From positions 1 through 6,469 of the forward strand of contig CAMYMX010000209.1 in the NCBI GenBank assembly GCA_947259605.1: a stretch of 6,469 nucleotides of DNA, in the 5' to 3' direction. This document shows positions 1-5,268 of this stretch, piece after piece (positions within the stretch are counted from its first letter, which is position 1; each line of letters begins with the position of its first letter). The translations under genes and the position numbers were made by a program. Under the pieces are notes generated by a model. It did no database searches. It saw nothing but the letters and a program-made list of their open reading frames with translations, and had not been told where the DNA came from. The stretch comes from an uncultured Polyangiaceae bacterium (lineage in GTDB: Bacteria > Myxococcota_A > Polyangia > Polyangiales > Houyiibacteriaceae).

Positions 1-44
1 GCGCGCGGCCGCGAAGCCCATGGTGCGCACTGGAGGTTCTCGCG

Positions 45-569
45 ATGGACGAACTCTTTTTTCACCCGAAGCTCGTTCACCTACCGGTGGCACTGGCTGT
101 CCTGATGCCTTTGGTGACCGGTGGAGTCCTGCTCGCCTGGTGGAGAGGTTGGTTCGACCGCCGGGTTTGGGTGCTTGTGTTCGCGCTGCAGGCTGTGCTG
201 GTTGGCTCGGGCGCGCTGGCGATGAACACCGGAGAGCAAGAAGAAGAACGGGTCGAACGGGTCGTCGCCGAAGAACACATCGAGGCCCATGAGGAGGCCG
301 CAGAAGTCTTCGTCTGGGCGAGCGGCGTGGTCCTGCTGCTGATGGCTGTGCCGCTCGTTCTCCCCAATGGCCGCACCCGTCAGGCTCTCTTGCTCGGCGG
401 ATTCTTGGGCTCCCTGGTCGTGTTCGGATTGGGGTACAGTGCGGGCGAGGCCGGCGGGAGGCTCGTCTATGAGTATGGTGCAGCACAGGTTTACGTGGAC
501 CTTGGAGGCATCCCCGGCGGCGCCGTCACCGATGACGACGACGGAAGCGGCGACAGCGACAGTGACTAA
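45..569 (+). CDS. DUF2231-type four-helix inner-membrane protein
   Basis: This 174-residue protein starts at an ATG preceded by a good ribosome site (GGAGG, 8 nt upstream). The N-terminus has the DUF2231-like signature HPKLVHLPVAL (residues 7-17), in which a His-Pro and a second His lead into the first membrane segment. Four hydrophobic segments lie at about residues 13-33, 41-60, 86-106 and 114-132. Between helices 2 and 3 is a charged loop rich in Glu with two histidines (78 and 82). After helix 4 comes a Gly-rich stretch ending LVYEYGA, also typical of the family. The last 13 residues are almost only Asp, Ser and Gly. The family's biochemical role is unknown to me; the conserved histidines could bind a metal or haem, but that is inference. 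The next gene begins 48 bp downstream on the same strand, so co-transcription is likely. Family assignment is fairly secure, function is not. Confidence 0.85.
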   Translation: MDELFFHPKLVHLPVALAVLMPLVTGGVLLAWWRGWFDRRVWVLVFALQAVLVGSGALAMNTGEQEEERVERVVAEEHIEAHEEAAEVFVWASGVVLLLMAVPLVLPNGRTRQALLLGGFLGSLVVFGLGYSAGEAGGRLVYEYGAAQVYVDLGGIPGGAVTDDDDGSGDSDSD

Positions 570-581
570 CGTGAGACCCGA

Positions 582-595
582 CACGGCATGCCGTG
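582..595. promoter_or_regulatory. 14-bp perfect palindrome between two co-directional genes
   Basis: CACGGCATGCCGTG is fully self-complementary and lies in the 48-bp gap between the DUF2231 gene and the beta-barrel gene, about 22 bp upstream of the latter's start. It could be a dimeric regulator site or a short RNA hairpin (5-bp stem, CATG loop). No T-run follows, so it is not a classic terminator. A single copy is visible, so a chance origin is possible. Confidence 0.25.
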
Positions 596-617
596 ACGAC
601 TCCAGAAAGGTCCACCC

Positions 618-1748
618 ATGCGATTTTCCTCGGCCGTCCTGGCATTGACTCTATTCGCCTCCACCGCTCACGCGGAGGGTTGGCATGGCTCCGCGGCAGG
701 GGGTGCCGATTTTGCGTTTGTCCCCGAGGTGACGGGCTTTGGCTTCGTTCTCTTCGAGGCGACCGGCGAAGACAAAGTCGGAAAGGGTGATGTCCGGCTT
801 CTATTCAACACCGACACCATCCATCTGGAGATCGAGCGCATTCCGTTGGGCAAGGACTTCGAGCTCTCCGTTGCCCTTCGAGGCGAGGTGTTTTTCGCGG
901 GACTGCTCCGCTACTACTACCAGCAAGGCCTTCGCCGATCGGACCTGGGATTCAACGCCAGCTACGTGGTCCTCTTGCCGAAGCTTCAATGGCACTTCGC
1001 GGACCAGCACACGCTCGAGGTCCTCACCAACGTTCGCTACTGGTTCTTCGGCAGCAACAAGACCGACCCCAGCTATCTCCTGCCCGCCAATACAGTGGTC
1101 TTCGAGCCGCGGCTTGGTTACATCTATTGGAATATCGATTCGCCGGGCGAAGAGTACCGTGCGTCCAAGCTCTTCCCGCGGATCCAAGGGGTTGCCGTCG
1201 GCGCATCCGTCGGCGTCGACGTGCGCTCCGAGGTTCGCCCCTGGGGATTCGTGACTGCTCAGCCCGACCGAAACGATCCCAACAAGGCGATTTGGACCCT
1301 GAACCAATGGCTGCGCGCGGGCTGGCAGACGGGAGATTTCTTCCGGCTGGAGCTTCAGGAAACCTTCAACTGGGGCTGGTTTCAAGATGACATCACGCGC
1401 CTACGGGTCGGCGGCATGAACCCTTACGTCGTCGTCGTCCCAGGCTTGCCGTGGTCGGCCAATATCTCGGAACGTCTCGCGCTCGCGCAGCTCAGTGGGC
1501 ACGTCCGACCCAAAAAGGGCAAGCCACAAGAGCTCGGCCTGCTCGTCGCTGGCGGCACCATCAACGACCCGCGTCGTCAGGGGCTTCTCAACGACTTCAG
1601 CGGCATTGGGGGTCTCGCCCTCTTCACCGATCTTCGCTGGGGCCGCTGGCAGGTCTACGCGCGACTCGGATGGGCGTTCCCGACGAGCTGGTTGCTCGAC
1701 AACCCGCATTTCTCGGGCTTCGTAGGCCTCGGCGTCGACGCGTTCTGA
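618..1748 (+). CDS. secreted, probable outer-membrane beta-barrel protein of unknown function
   Basis: This is a 376-residue protein with an ATG start and a plausible ribosome site (AAAGG, about 8 nt upstream). Residues 1-19 form a Sec signal peptide with likely cleavage after AHA (17-19). The mature part has no long hydrophobic helix. It consists of alternating amphipathic stretches rich in Tyr, Trp, Phe and Gly, for example RYYYQQG, NVRYWFFGS, RLGYIYWNID, WLRAGW, ETFNWGWF and ARLGWAF. The chain ends in Phe within GLGVDAF. A C-terminal aromatic residue and such strands are hallmarks of BAM-assembled outer-membrane barrels, so the product probably sits in the outer membrane as a porin or transporter-like barrel. 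I do not recognise a specific family, and the substrate is unknown. It follows the DUF2231 gene by 48 bp and is probably co-transcribed with it. Its stop lies only 6 bp from the stop of the convergent yceI gene, leaving no room for a separate terminator. Confidence 0.8.
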   Translation: MRFSSAVLALTLFASTAHAEGWHGSAAGGADFAFVPEVTGFGFVLFEATGEDKVGKGDVRLLFNTDTIHLEIERIPLGKDFELSVALRGEVFFAGLLRYYYQQGLRRSDLGFNASYVVLLPKLQWHFADQHTLEVLTNVRYWFFGSNKTDPSYLLPANTVVFEPRLGYIYWNIDSPGEEYRASKLFPRIQGVAVGASVGVDVRSEVRPWGFVTAQPDRNDPNKAIWTLNQWLRAGWQTGDFFRLELQETFNWGWFQDDITRLRVGGMNPYVVVVPGLPWSANISERLALAQLSGHVRPKKGKPQELGLLVAGGTINDPRRQGLLNDFSGIGGLALFTDLRWGRWQVYARLGWAFPTSWLLDNPHFSGFVGLGVDAF

Positions 1749-1754
1749 ATCGCC

Positions 1755-2357
1755 TCACTGGAAGGTCACGACGAGCAGCTTGATTTCAACCTCGTCTTCG
1801 AGGCTGATCTTCGCCGCGATGCTGTCGGTGCCGATGCCATAGTCGTTGCGATCGAGCGTGAGCTTGCCCTTGTAGGTCGTCGTATCGACGCCAGCACCGT
1901 TTTTCCCTTTGGCGACCTTGAACGGAATGCTGACCAACTTCGACACACCGTGCATCGTCAGGTTGCCTGTCACGACCAATTGACTTCCTTGCATCTTCAC
2001 GCCCGTAGAAGCGAAACGGATCATGGGATACTTGGCAGCGTCGAAGAAGTCGGGGCTTTTCAGGTGGTTGTCCCGCTTGACGTTGTTCGTGTTGAGCGAG
2101 GCGACCTCGATGTTCGCCTCCACTTTGACCGTCTGGGGCTTGCTCGCGTCGCCATCGATACTGACGCTGAATTTCCCGAACTCGCCATCGACATCAAACA
2201 GCACCGTGGCCGCGGTGAAGCTCACCTTGCTGTGAACCGTGTCCAGCTTGAGGGGTGAAAAGGCCGCGAAGGCCGTGGAGGTGACCAAGAAAACCCCAAG
2301 CGCTGCGAGGAGATGACTTCGAAGCAAATGCTTCGTGGACTGTTTCCTTCTATTCAT
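1755..2357 (-). CDS. yceI: YceI-family periplasmic lipid-binding protein
   Basis: This is a 200-residue protein, close to the usual ~190 for the family. The N-terminus (residues 1-31) is a signal peptide with a basic start (MNRRKQ), a hydrophobic core and cleavage near AFA-A (29-32), so the mature protein is periplasmic. YceI hallmarks follow in order: LDTVHSKVSF (38-47), NTNNVKRDNHLKSPDFFD (89-106) with the conserved Arg-Asp-x-His-Leu and Asp-Phe-Phe core, KYPMIRF (109-115), GNLTMHGVSK (131-140), and DRNDYGIG (169-176). The family folds as a lipocalin-like barrel that binds long isoprenoid-type lipids. I chose the ATG at 2357 because AAGGA lies 5 nt upstream. The frame stays open to 2783, but that extension has no YceI similarity and lies antisense to the next gene. 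An inverted repeat just upstream may carry its control. It converges with the barrel gene. Confidence 0.95.
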   Translation of the reverse strand: MNRRKQSTKHLLRSHLLAALGVFLVTSTAFAAFSPLKLDTVHSKVSFTAATVLFDVDGEFGKFSVSIDGDASKPQTVKVEANIEVASLNTNNVKRDNHLKSPDFFDAAKYPMIRFASTGVKMQGSQLVVTGNLTMHGVSKLVSIPFKVAKGKNGAGVDTTTYKGKLTLDRNDYGIGTDSIAAKISLEDEVEIKLLVVTFQ

Positions 2358-2362
2358 GAGCT

Positions 2363-2367
2363 TCCTT
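2363..2367 (-). promoter_or_regulatory. Shine-Dalgarno site fixing the yceI start
   Basis: On the minus strand AAGGA sits 5 nt before the ATG at 2357. It supports that start over the in-frame ATG at 2393 and the much longer open frame reaching 2783. Confidence 0.7.
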
Positions 2368-2378
2368 ATGCGCGGACC

Positions 2379-2438
2379 GCGGAGATGTTTCATCTGACGA
2401 CGTGACCCCGAGGCGCTGGCGAGACGTAACATCTCCGC
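2379..2438. promoter_or_regulatory. 11-bp inverted repeat in the divergent yceI / DUF427-like promoter region
   Basis: GCGGAGATGTT (2379-2389) is exactly complementary to AACATCTCCGC (2428-2438), with 38 bp between the arms. The two arms therefore place the same AACATCTCCGC word on each strand, each reading towards one of the two divergent genes. On the plus strand the word is preceded by CGT and followed, 15 nt after AAC, by CGTAT (2446-2450). On the minus strand CATAA follows 16 nt after AAC. An AAC-containing -35 element with a short -10 at this spacing resembles promoters of ECF sigma factors; a paired operator for one regulator is the alternative. A problem for the promoter reading is that the minus-strand -10 candidate overlaps the yceI ribosome site. 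On the plus strand, transcription would start only about 6-8 nt before the GTG, giving a nearly leaderless message. The repeat is certain, its role is inferred. Confidence 0.45.
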
Positions 2439-2462
2439 AGCCAGGCGTATACACGCGACCAA

Positions 2463-2852
2463 GTGCCTGACTCGAACACAGCAAGAGCTCGGAAATGGGT
2501 TCGAATTTCGCACCGTCCGACGGGTACGCCTCTCGCCGAGGGCCCAGTCGGATGGAACATCATGCCGTTCGAAGGCAACTTCTACATTCGACGCAAGTTC
2601 CTGCGGATGGATGGATTCAAAGTTAACTTCATTCCAGGGCTTTGTTCTTACAAGTTTCTCTACGTTTGGATGGACTTGTGGCTCGCAACAGGAGAGCGCA
2701 TTCGCAACTTGGGCTGGATGTACTGGCTCCCGAATCCGCTCTTCCCGTTCATCTGGTTCCGGGTCGGCATCCCCCAAAGGCACCCCGAAATCGAGGTCGA
2801 ATACTCAGAAGCTAGAGCTCAGGTCTCCTCCGACACCGTCACGGGATCTTGA
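2463..2852 (+). CDS. small DUF427-like protein (tentative)
   Basis: This 129-residue ORF starts with GTG, the only usable start after the in-frame stop at 2427-2429; no good ribosome site precedes it. Composition is protein-like and aromatic-rich with no signal peptide. The layout matches DUF427 proteins in order: a beta-type start KWVRISHRP (11-19), a Pro-rich turn then NFYIRRKFL (39-47) where the family has a YYIPRED-like segment, GLCSYKFLYVWMDL (59-72) where the family has a Cys-Pro-Tyr/Trp-Lys-Gly core, and WMYWLPNPL (85-93) where it has a Trp-x-Tyr-Pro-x-Pro segment. Several family positions differ, notably CSYKF instead of CPYKG, so this is a distant member or a separate relative. The reaction is unknown. 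It is divergent from yceI across the inverted repeat and overlaps the 3' end of the fieF-type gene by 34 bp tail to tail. The last ~15 residues lie in that overlap and look unconserved. Confidence 0.6.
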   Translation: MPDSNTARARKWVRISHRPTGTPLAEGPVGWNIMPFEGNFYIRRKFLRMDGFKVNFIPGLCSYKFLYVWMDLWLATGERIRNLGWMYWLPNPLFPFIWFRVGIPQRHPEIEVEYSEARAQVSSDTVTGS

Positions 2853-3721
2853 TGAATGATGACCTCTGCATGGGGCAGGAGGGCTAGGATGCGTTCCTCG
2901 ACCTCATCGGCGACCGCGTGTGCCTGAGTGAGCGGCAGGACGTCATCGAGCTCGAGATGAAGCTGAACGAATCGGAGTCGGCCTGATCGACGCGTGCGAA
3001 GATCGTGAACCCCAACCACATCCGGATGCGCTCTCGCGATCGCGAGAATCTTTTGCTGAACTTCCGGCTCCAGCTCGCGGTCCATGAGCTGTTGGAACGC
3101 CTCCGATCCAATGCGGACGGCGCTGTAGAAGATGTAAGCCGCGATTCCGATGGCGAAGACGGAGTCTGCCCAGGCCCAGCCAAAGGAGGCCAATCCGAGA
3201 CCGGCAATGACGGCCAGGTTCGTGAGGAGGTCGGTCGCATAGTGCAACGCGTCCGCTCGAATCGCCGTGGACTCGGTCTGTCGGATAACGCTCCGTTGAA
3301 GCGTCAGAAGCCCTGCCGTCACCACGATTGAAAACACCATCACGGCGATACCGACCTCGATGTCGCGCAATGGCCGCGGGAAGCGCAGACGATCGATGGC
3401 ATGAAACAGTAAGAACACCGCGGAGCCGCACACGAAGCCAGCCTGGGCGAGCCCTGCAAGCGGCTCGGCCTTGCCGTGGCCGAACCGGTGCTCGGCATCG
3501 GCTGGCACGAGCGAATACCGAACCGCGACTAGATTGATGGCCGACGCAATGCTGTCCATCAGGGAGTCGACGAGAGATGCGAGCATACTGACCGACCCCG
3601 TCCAGAGCCAGGCGAGCAGCTTGACCGCAATCAAGACGAGAGCCGTGAGAACGGACGCATAGGTGGCCCGTCGCAATTGCTTGCCGTATGTCGCTGGCGG
3701 AGCTTGCCGGGGGGTGTCCAT
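2819..3721 (-). CDS. fieF: FieF-type cation diffusion facilitator (Zn2+/Fe2+ exporter)
   Basis: This is a proton-coupled divalent metal exporter of the inner membrane. From the ATG at 3721 the protein is 300 residues, the same length as E. coli FieF (YiiP). Hydrophobic segments cover about residues 22-41, 45-69, 90-110, 121-140, 158-179 and 185-203, followed by the cytoplasmic ferredoxin-like domain. All FieF zinc ligands are present at a constant +7 offset from E. coli. The transport site is D52, D56, H160, D164 (VDSLMD and HYATD). The loop site is D75, H78, H82 (DAEHRFGH). The cytoplasmic site is H239, H255, H268, H290, D292. It should therefore be a functional homodimeric exporter. The frame is also open to a GTG at 3844, which would add 41 residues with no family similarity; neither start has a strong ribosome site, and the 300-aa form is preferred. 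No metal-regulator operator is evident. Confidence 0.95.
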   Translation of the reverse strand: MDTPRQAPPATYGKQLRRATYASVLTALVLIAVKLLAWLWTGSVSMLASLVDSLMDSIASAINLVAVRYSLVPADAEHRFGHGKAEPLAGLAQAGFVCGSAVFLLFHAIDRLRFPRPLRDIEVGIAVMVFSIVVTAGLLTLQRSVIRQTESTAIRADALHYATDLLTNLAVIAGLGLASFGWAWADSVFAIGIAAYIFYSAVRIGSEAFQQLMDRELEPEVQQKILAIARAHPDVVGVHDLRTRRSGRLRFVQLHLELDDVLPLTQAHAVADEVEERILALLPHAEVIIHQDPVTVSEET

Positions 3722-3840
3722 CTTTGCAGAAAGGATTCTTGAGTCGGCAAGGCCCGCATGTCCAGAGAACCGGCAATCGTCGAGTCTCGGGGCATCGGGC
3801 GCGAGAGCGGTCAGCCACCGCCGTGCGCGCTCGATCGTGG

Positions 3841-4029
3841 TCACGAGGAACGCATGCTGGGCTTGAAGAACGCGATAATCTCGCCGGCTCTATCCTCTGC
3901 GTCGTGACGACCGAGCGAAATCAACTCGTCCGCGAAATCGCCGTCGAAGAGCACGAACGACAGCAAGTCCGCCTCGAACTGCGCTCTGGCCCGCGCAGAG
4001 AGTGATATGAACACGCCGGGCAGGGACTT
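3841..4029 (-). pseudogene. C-terminal remnant, probably of a patatin-like phospholipase
   Basis: On the minus strand about 62 codons end at the TGA 3841-3843. They include FEADLLSFVLFDGDFADEL, LGRHDAEDR and EIIAFF. The pattern Asp-Leu-Leu-Ser-(Phe/Tyr)-x-Leu-Phe-Asp, then (Phe/Tyr)-Ala-x-x-Leu-Ile-x-Leu-Gly, then Asp-Ala and a terminal Phe-Phe is what I know from the C-termini of bacterial patatin-like phospholipases. Third codon positions are GC-rich and the residues look selected, unlike a shadow frame. The catalytic GxSxG and Asp-Gly parts are absent: similarity fades near 4030-4055, where the plus-strand malic enzyme remnant begins. The gene has lost its whole 5' part and is not expected to be functional. 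The TGA overlaps the GTG at 3844 (GTGA), which may be chance. The family call is moderate; that this is a coding remnant is likelier than the exact family. Confidence 0.5.
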
Positions 4030-4054
4030 CGCACCCAATCGCTTGGCATGCCGG

Positions 4055-5070
4055 GTCGTGATGTCGCCGAGGGTCGGCCAGGCGTGCAAAGAGTTCGCGC
4101 ACATCTTTCGGCAGTCGCGTGGTCTATACATCACCCCAGACGACCGCGGGGCCGTGCGCGCGCTGCTCGACAACTGGCCCGATCGTGACGTGCGGGTGAT
4201 CGTCGTGACTGACGGAGAGCGTATCCTCGGGCTGGGTGATCTCGGTGCCAACGGGATAGGAATTCCCATCGGGAAGCTATCGCTGTACACGGCCTTCGCC
4301 GAAATCGACCCGAGCCAGTGCCTCCCGGTTCAGCTGGACGTTGGAACCAACAATCGCGAGTTGCGTGAAGATCCTCTGTACTTGGGTTGGAATCACGAAC
4401 GCATCGTAGGCGAGGACTATGACGCACTGGTCGACGAGTTCGTGAAGGCTGTGCAGGACGCCTTCCCAAAAGCGCTCATTCAGTTCGAGGACTTCTTGAC
4501 CCCGAATGGGTACAGCTTGCTAGGCCGCTACCGGAACGAGGTGCTCTGCTTCAACGATGACATTCAGGGCACCGCCGCGGTGTCGCTTGCAGGGGTCTAC
4601 GCGTCGACGCGCATCATGGGAGCTCGATTTGAAGATCTCCGCGTGATGTTTCTCGGCGCGGGTTCCGCCGCGACTGGGATCGGCGATTTGATGAGCCTCG
4701 CACTCGCCGACACCGGCCTTGCACCCGACGAGGCGCGGCGTCGGCTTTGGCTCGTGGATGTGCATGGACTAGTCGTCGAAGGCGGAGTGTACGTCGGAGC
4801 AGGCCTATCGTTGGAGTGAGGGTCGCGCGATCTTCGCGAGCGGCAGTCCCTTCGGACCGGTGCAGATCGAAGACGGCCGCACGCCGCGTCACCGATGAAA
4901 TGTTCTTGGCGGCAGCGCGTGCACTGGCCGACGAGGTGTCGGAGCAAGACCTGGCAAAGGGCTCGATCTATCCTCCACTCAGTCGGATTCGGGACCTGTC
5001 TCTGTCGGTCGCAACCCGTGTAGCCGAAGTGGGGCATGCGACTCGCAACGCCCGCTTCCCTCGACCGTAG
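4055..5070 (+). pseudogene. maeA: NAD-dependent malic enzyme, degenerate (N-terminus lost, two internal deletions, three frames)
   Basis: An intact enzyme of this large-subunit type has about 550 residues and decarboxylates malate to pyruvate. The first segment (4055-~4786) covers VGQACKEFAHIFR, VIVVTDGERILGLGDLG, GIPIGKLSLYTA with catalytic Lys (codon 4274), LDVGTNN, FED and FNDDIQGTA (metal ligands), and the nucleotide loop FLGAGSAATG, ending at VDVHGLVVEGG. The second segment, in another frame (4791-~4883), reads TSEQAYRWSEGRAIFASGSP and FGPVQIEDGRT. The third, in the remaining frame (~4884-5070), reads RVTDEMFLAAARALADEV, GSIYPPLSRIRDLSLSVA and ends RFPRP-stop. Compared with E. coli MaeA, roughly 80 residues are missing at the first junction and about 25-30 at the second (the NNxYIFPGxGLG block). 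About the first hundred residues are missing at the start. The family's catalytic Tyr in VYTPTVG aligns with Met here (VVMSPRVG). The first frame also ends in TGA at 4817. It cannot make a working enzyme. Confidence 0.93.
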
Positions 5071-5194
5071 GGTCCAGCTTGAGCCACAAGATGAAAATCG
5101 GTCAGAAAAAGACCGTACCGCCGATGCCGCTCGACATCGCGAGCGTGGCGACGGCGATGGAGAGAGGAAACAAGTACCAGTACTCGAGTGACAT
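5063..5194 (-). pseudogene. N-terminal remnant of a TauE/SafE-family permease with an in-frame stop
   Basis: On the minus strand an ATG at 5194 follows GAGG at a normal distance. It opens the frame MSLEYWYLFPLSIAVATL, then AMSSGIGGTVFF, then TGA (5102-5104), then PIFILWLKLDPTV, reaching 5063. The Ser-Gly-Ile-Gly-Gly stretch followed by a Phe-Phe-Ser-Pro-like turn and a second hydrophobic helix is typical of the first two helices of TauE/SafE sulfite/organosulfonate exporter-type permeases (normally about 250 residues or more). The TGA stands where the family usually has Ser, so a single base change from TCA or TCG explains it. Similarity then ends abruptly at 5063, within 8 bp of the end of the malic enzyme remnant. 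The rest of the gene is gone, which rules out function. The start and ribosome site are still intact, so inactivation looks fairly recent. Confidence 0.75.
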
Positions 5195-5268
5195 TCACTT
5201 CCTCTCGGTGAGTACTTTCAGCTGCCCCATGTGGGAGCGTATGCCGCTCGGCTCGATATGATGCAGAT
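5195..5268 (-). pseudogene. possible C-terminal scrap of an unidentified gene upstream of the TauE remnant
   Basis: On the minus strand the frame HHIEPSGIRSHMGQLKVLTE followed by RK and TGA ends exactly one base before the TauE-remnant ATG (stop 5195-5197, ATG 5192-5194). This is the spacing expected for tightly packed operon genes, and the residues look protein-like. The stretch is bounded on the other side by the stop codon of the AhpD-like gene (5269-5271), so at most about 23 codons of it remain. I do not recognise the family. It may equally be ordinary intergenic DNA, since the frame is short. Confidence 0.25.

Noticed and set aside
81..584. 167-codon minus-strand open frame
   Set aside because: It is antisense to the DUF2231 gene over its whole length, which has a clear ribosome site and family signature; long antisense frames are common at this GC content.
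801..1385. 194-codon minus-strand open frame
   Set aside because: It lies wholly antisense to the secreted barrel gene and shows no family motif, signal peptide or ribosome site.
2358..2783. In-frame upstream extension of yceI that would give a 342-residue protein
   Set aside because: The extra residues carry no YceI similarity, lie antisense to the DUF427-like ORF, and the signal peptide plus ribosome site at 2357 define the start.
3032..3047. 16-bp perfect palindrome TCTCGCGATCGCGAGA
   Set aside because: It lies deep inside the fieF-type gene and encodes the ordinary residues ILAIAR; one copy only, so it is best explained by chance and codon choice.
4007..4819. A functional 270-residue malic enzyme-like protein
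   Set aside because: It lacks the N-terminal domain and the C-terminal half, the catalytic Tyr position is Met, and the missing C-terminal motifs follow in two other frames, so this is one piece of a pseudogene.
5102..5104. TGA as a selenocysteine codon in the TauE-like frame
   Set aside because: The family has Ser here, no Sec-type hairpin was evident, and the gene is truncated about 13 codons later anyway.
5079..5261. 60-codon plus-strand open frame
   Set aside because: It lies antisense to the TauE-like remnant, whose minus-strand frame carries clear family similarity; the plus frame has none.
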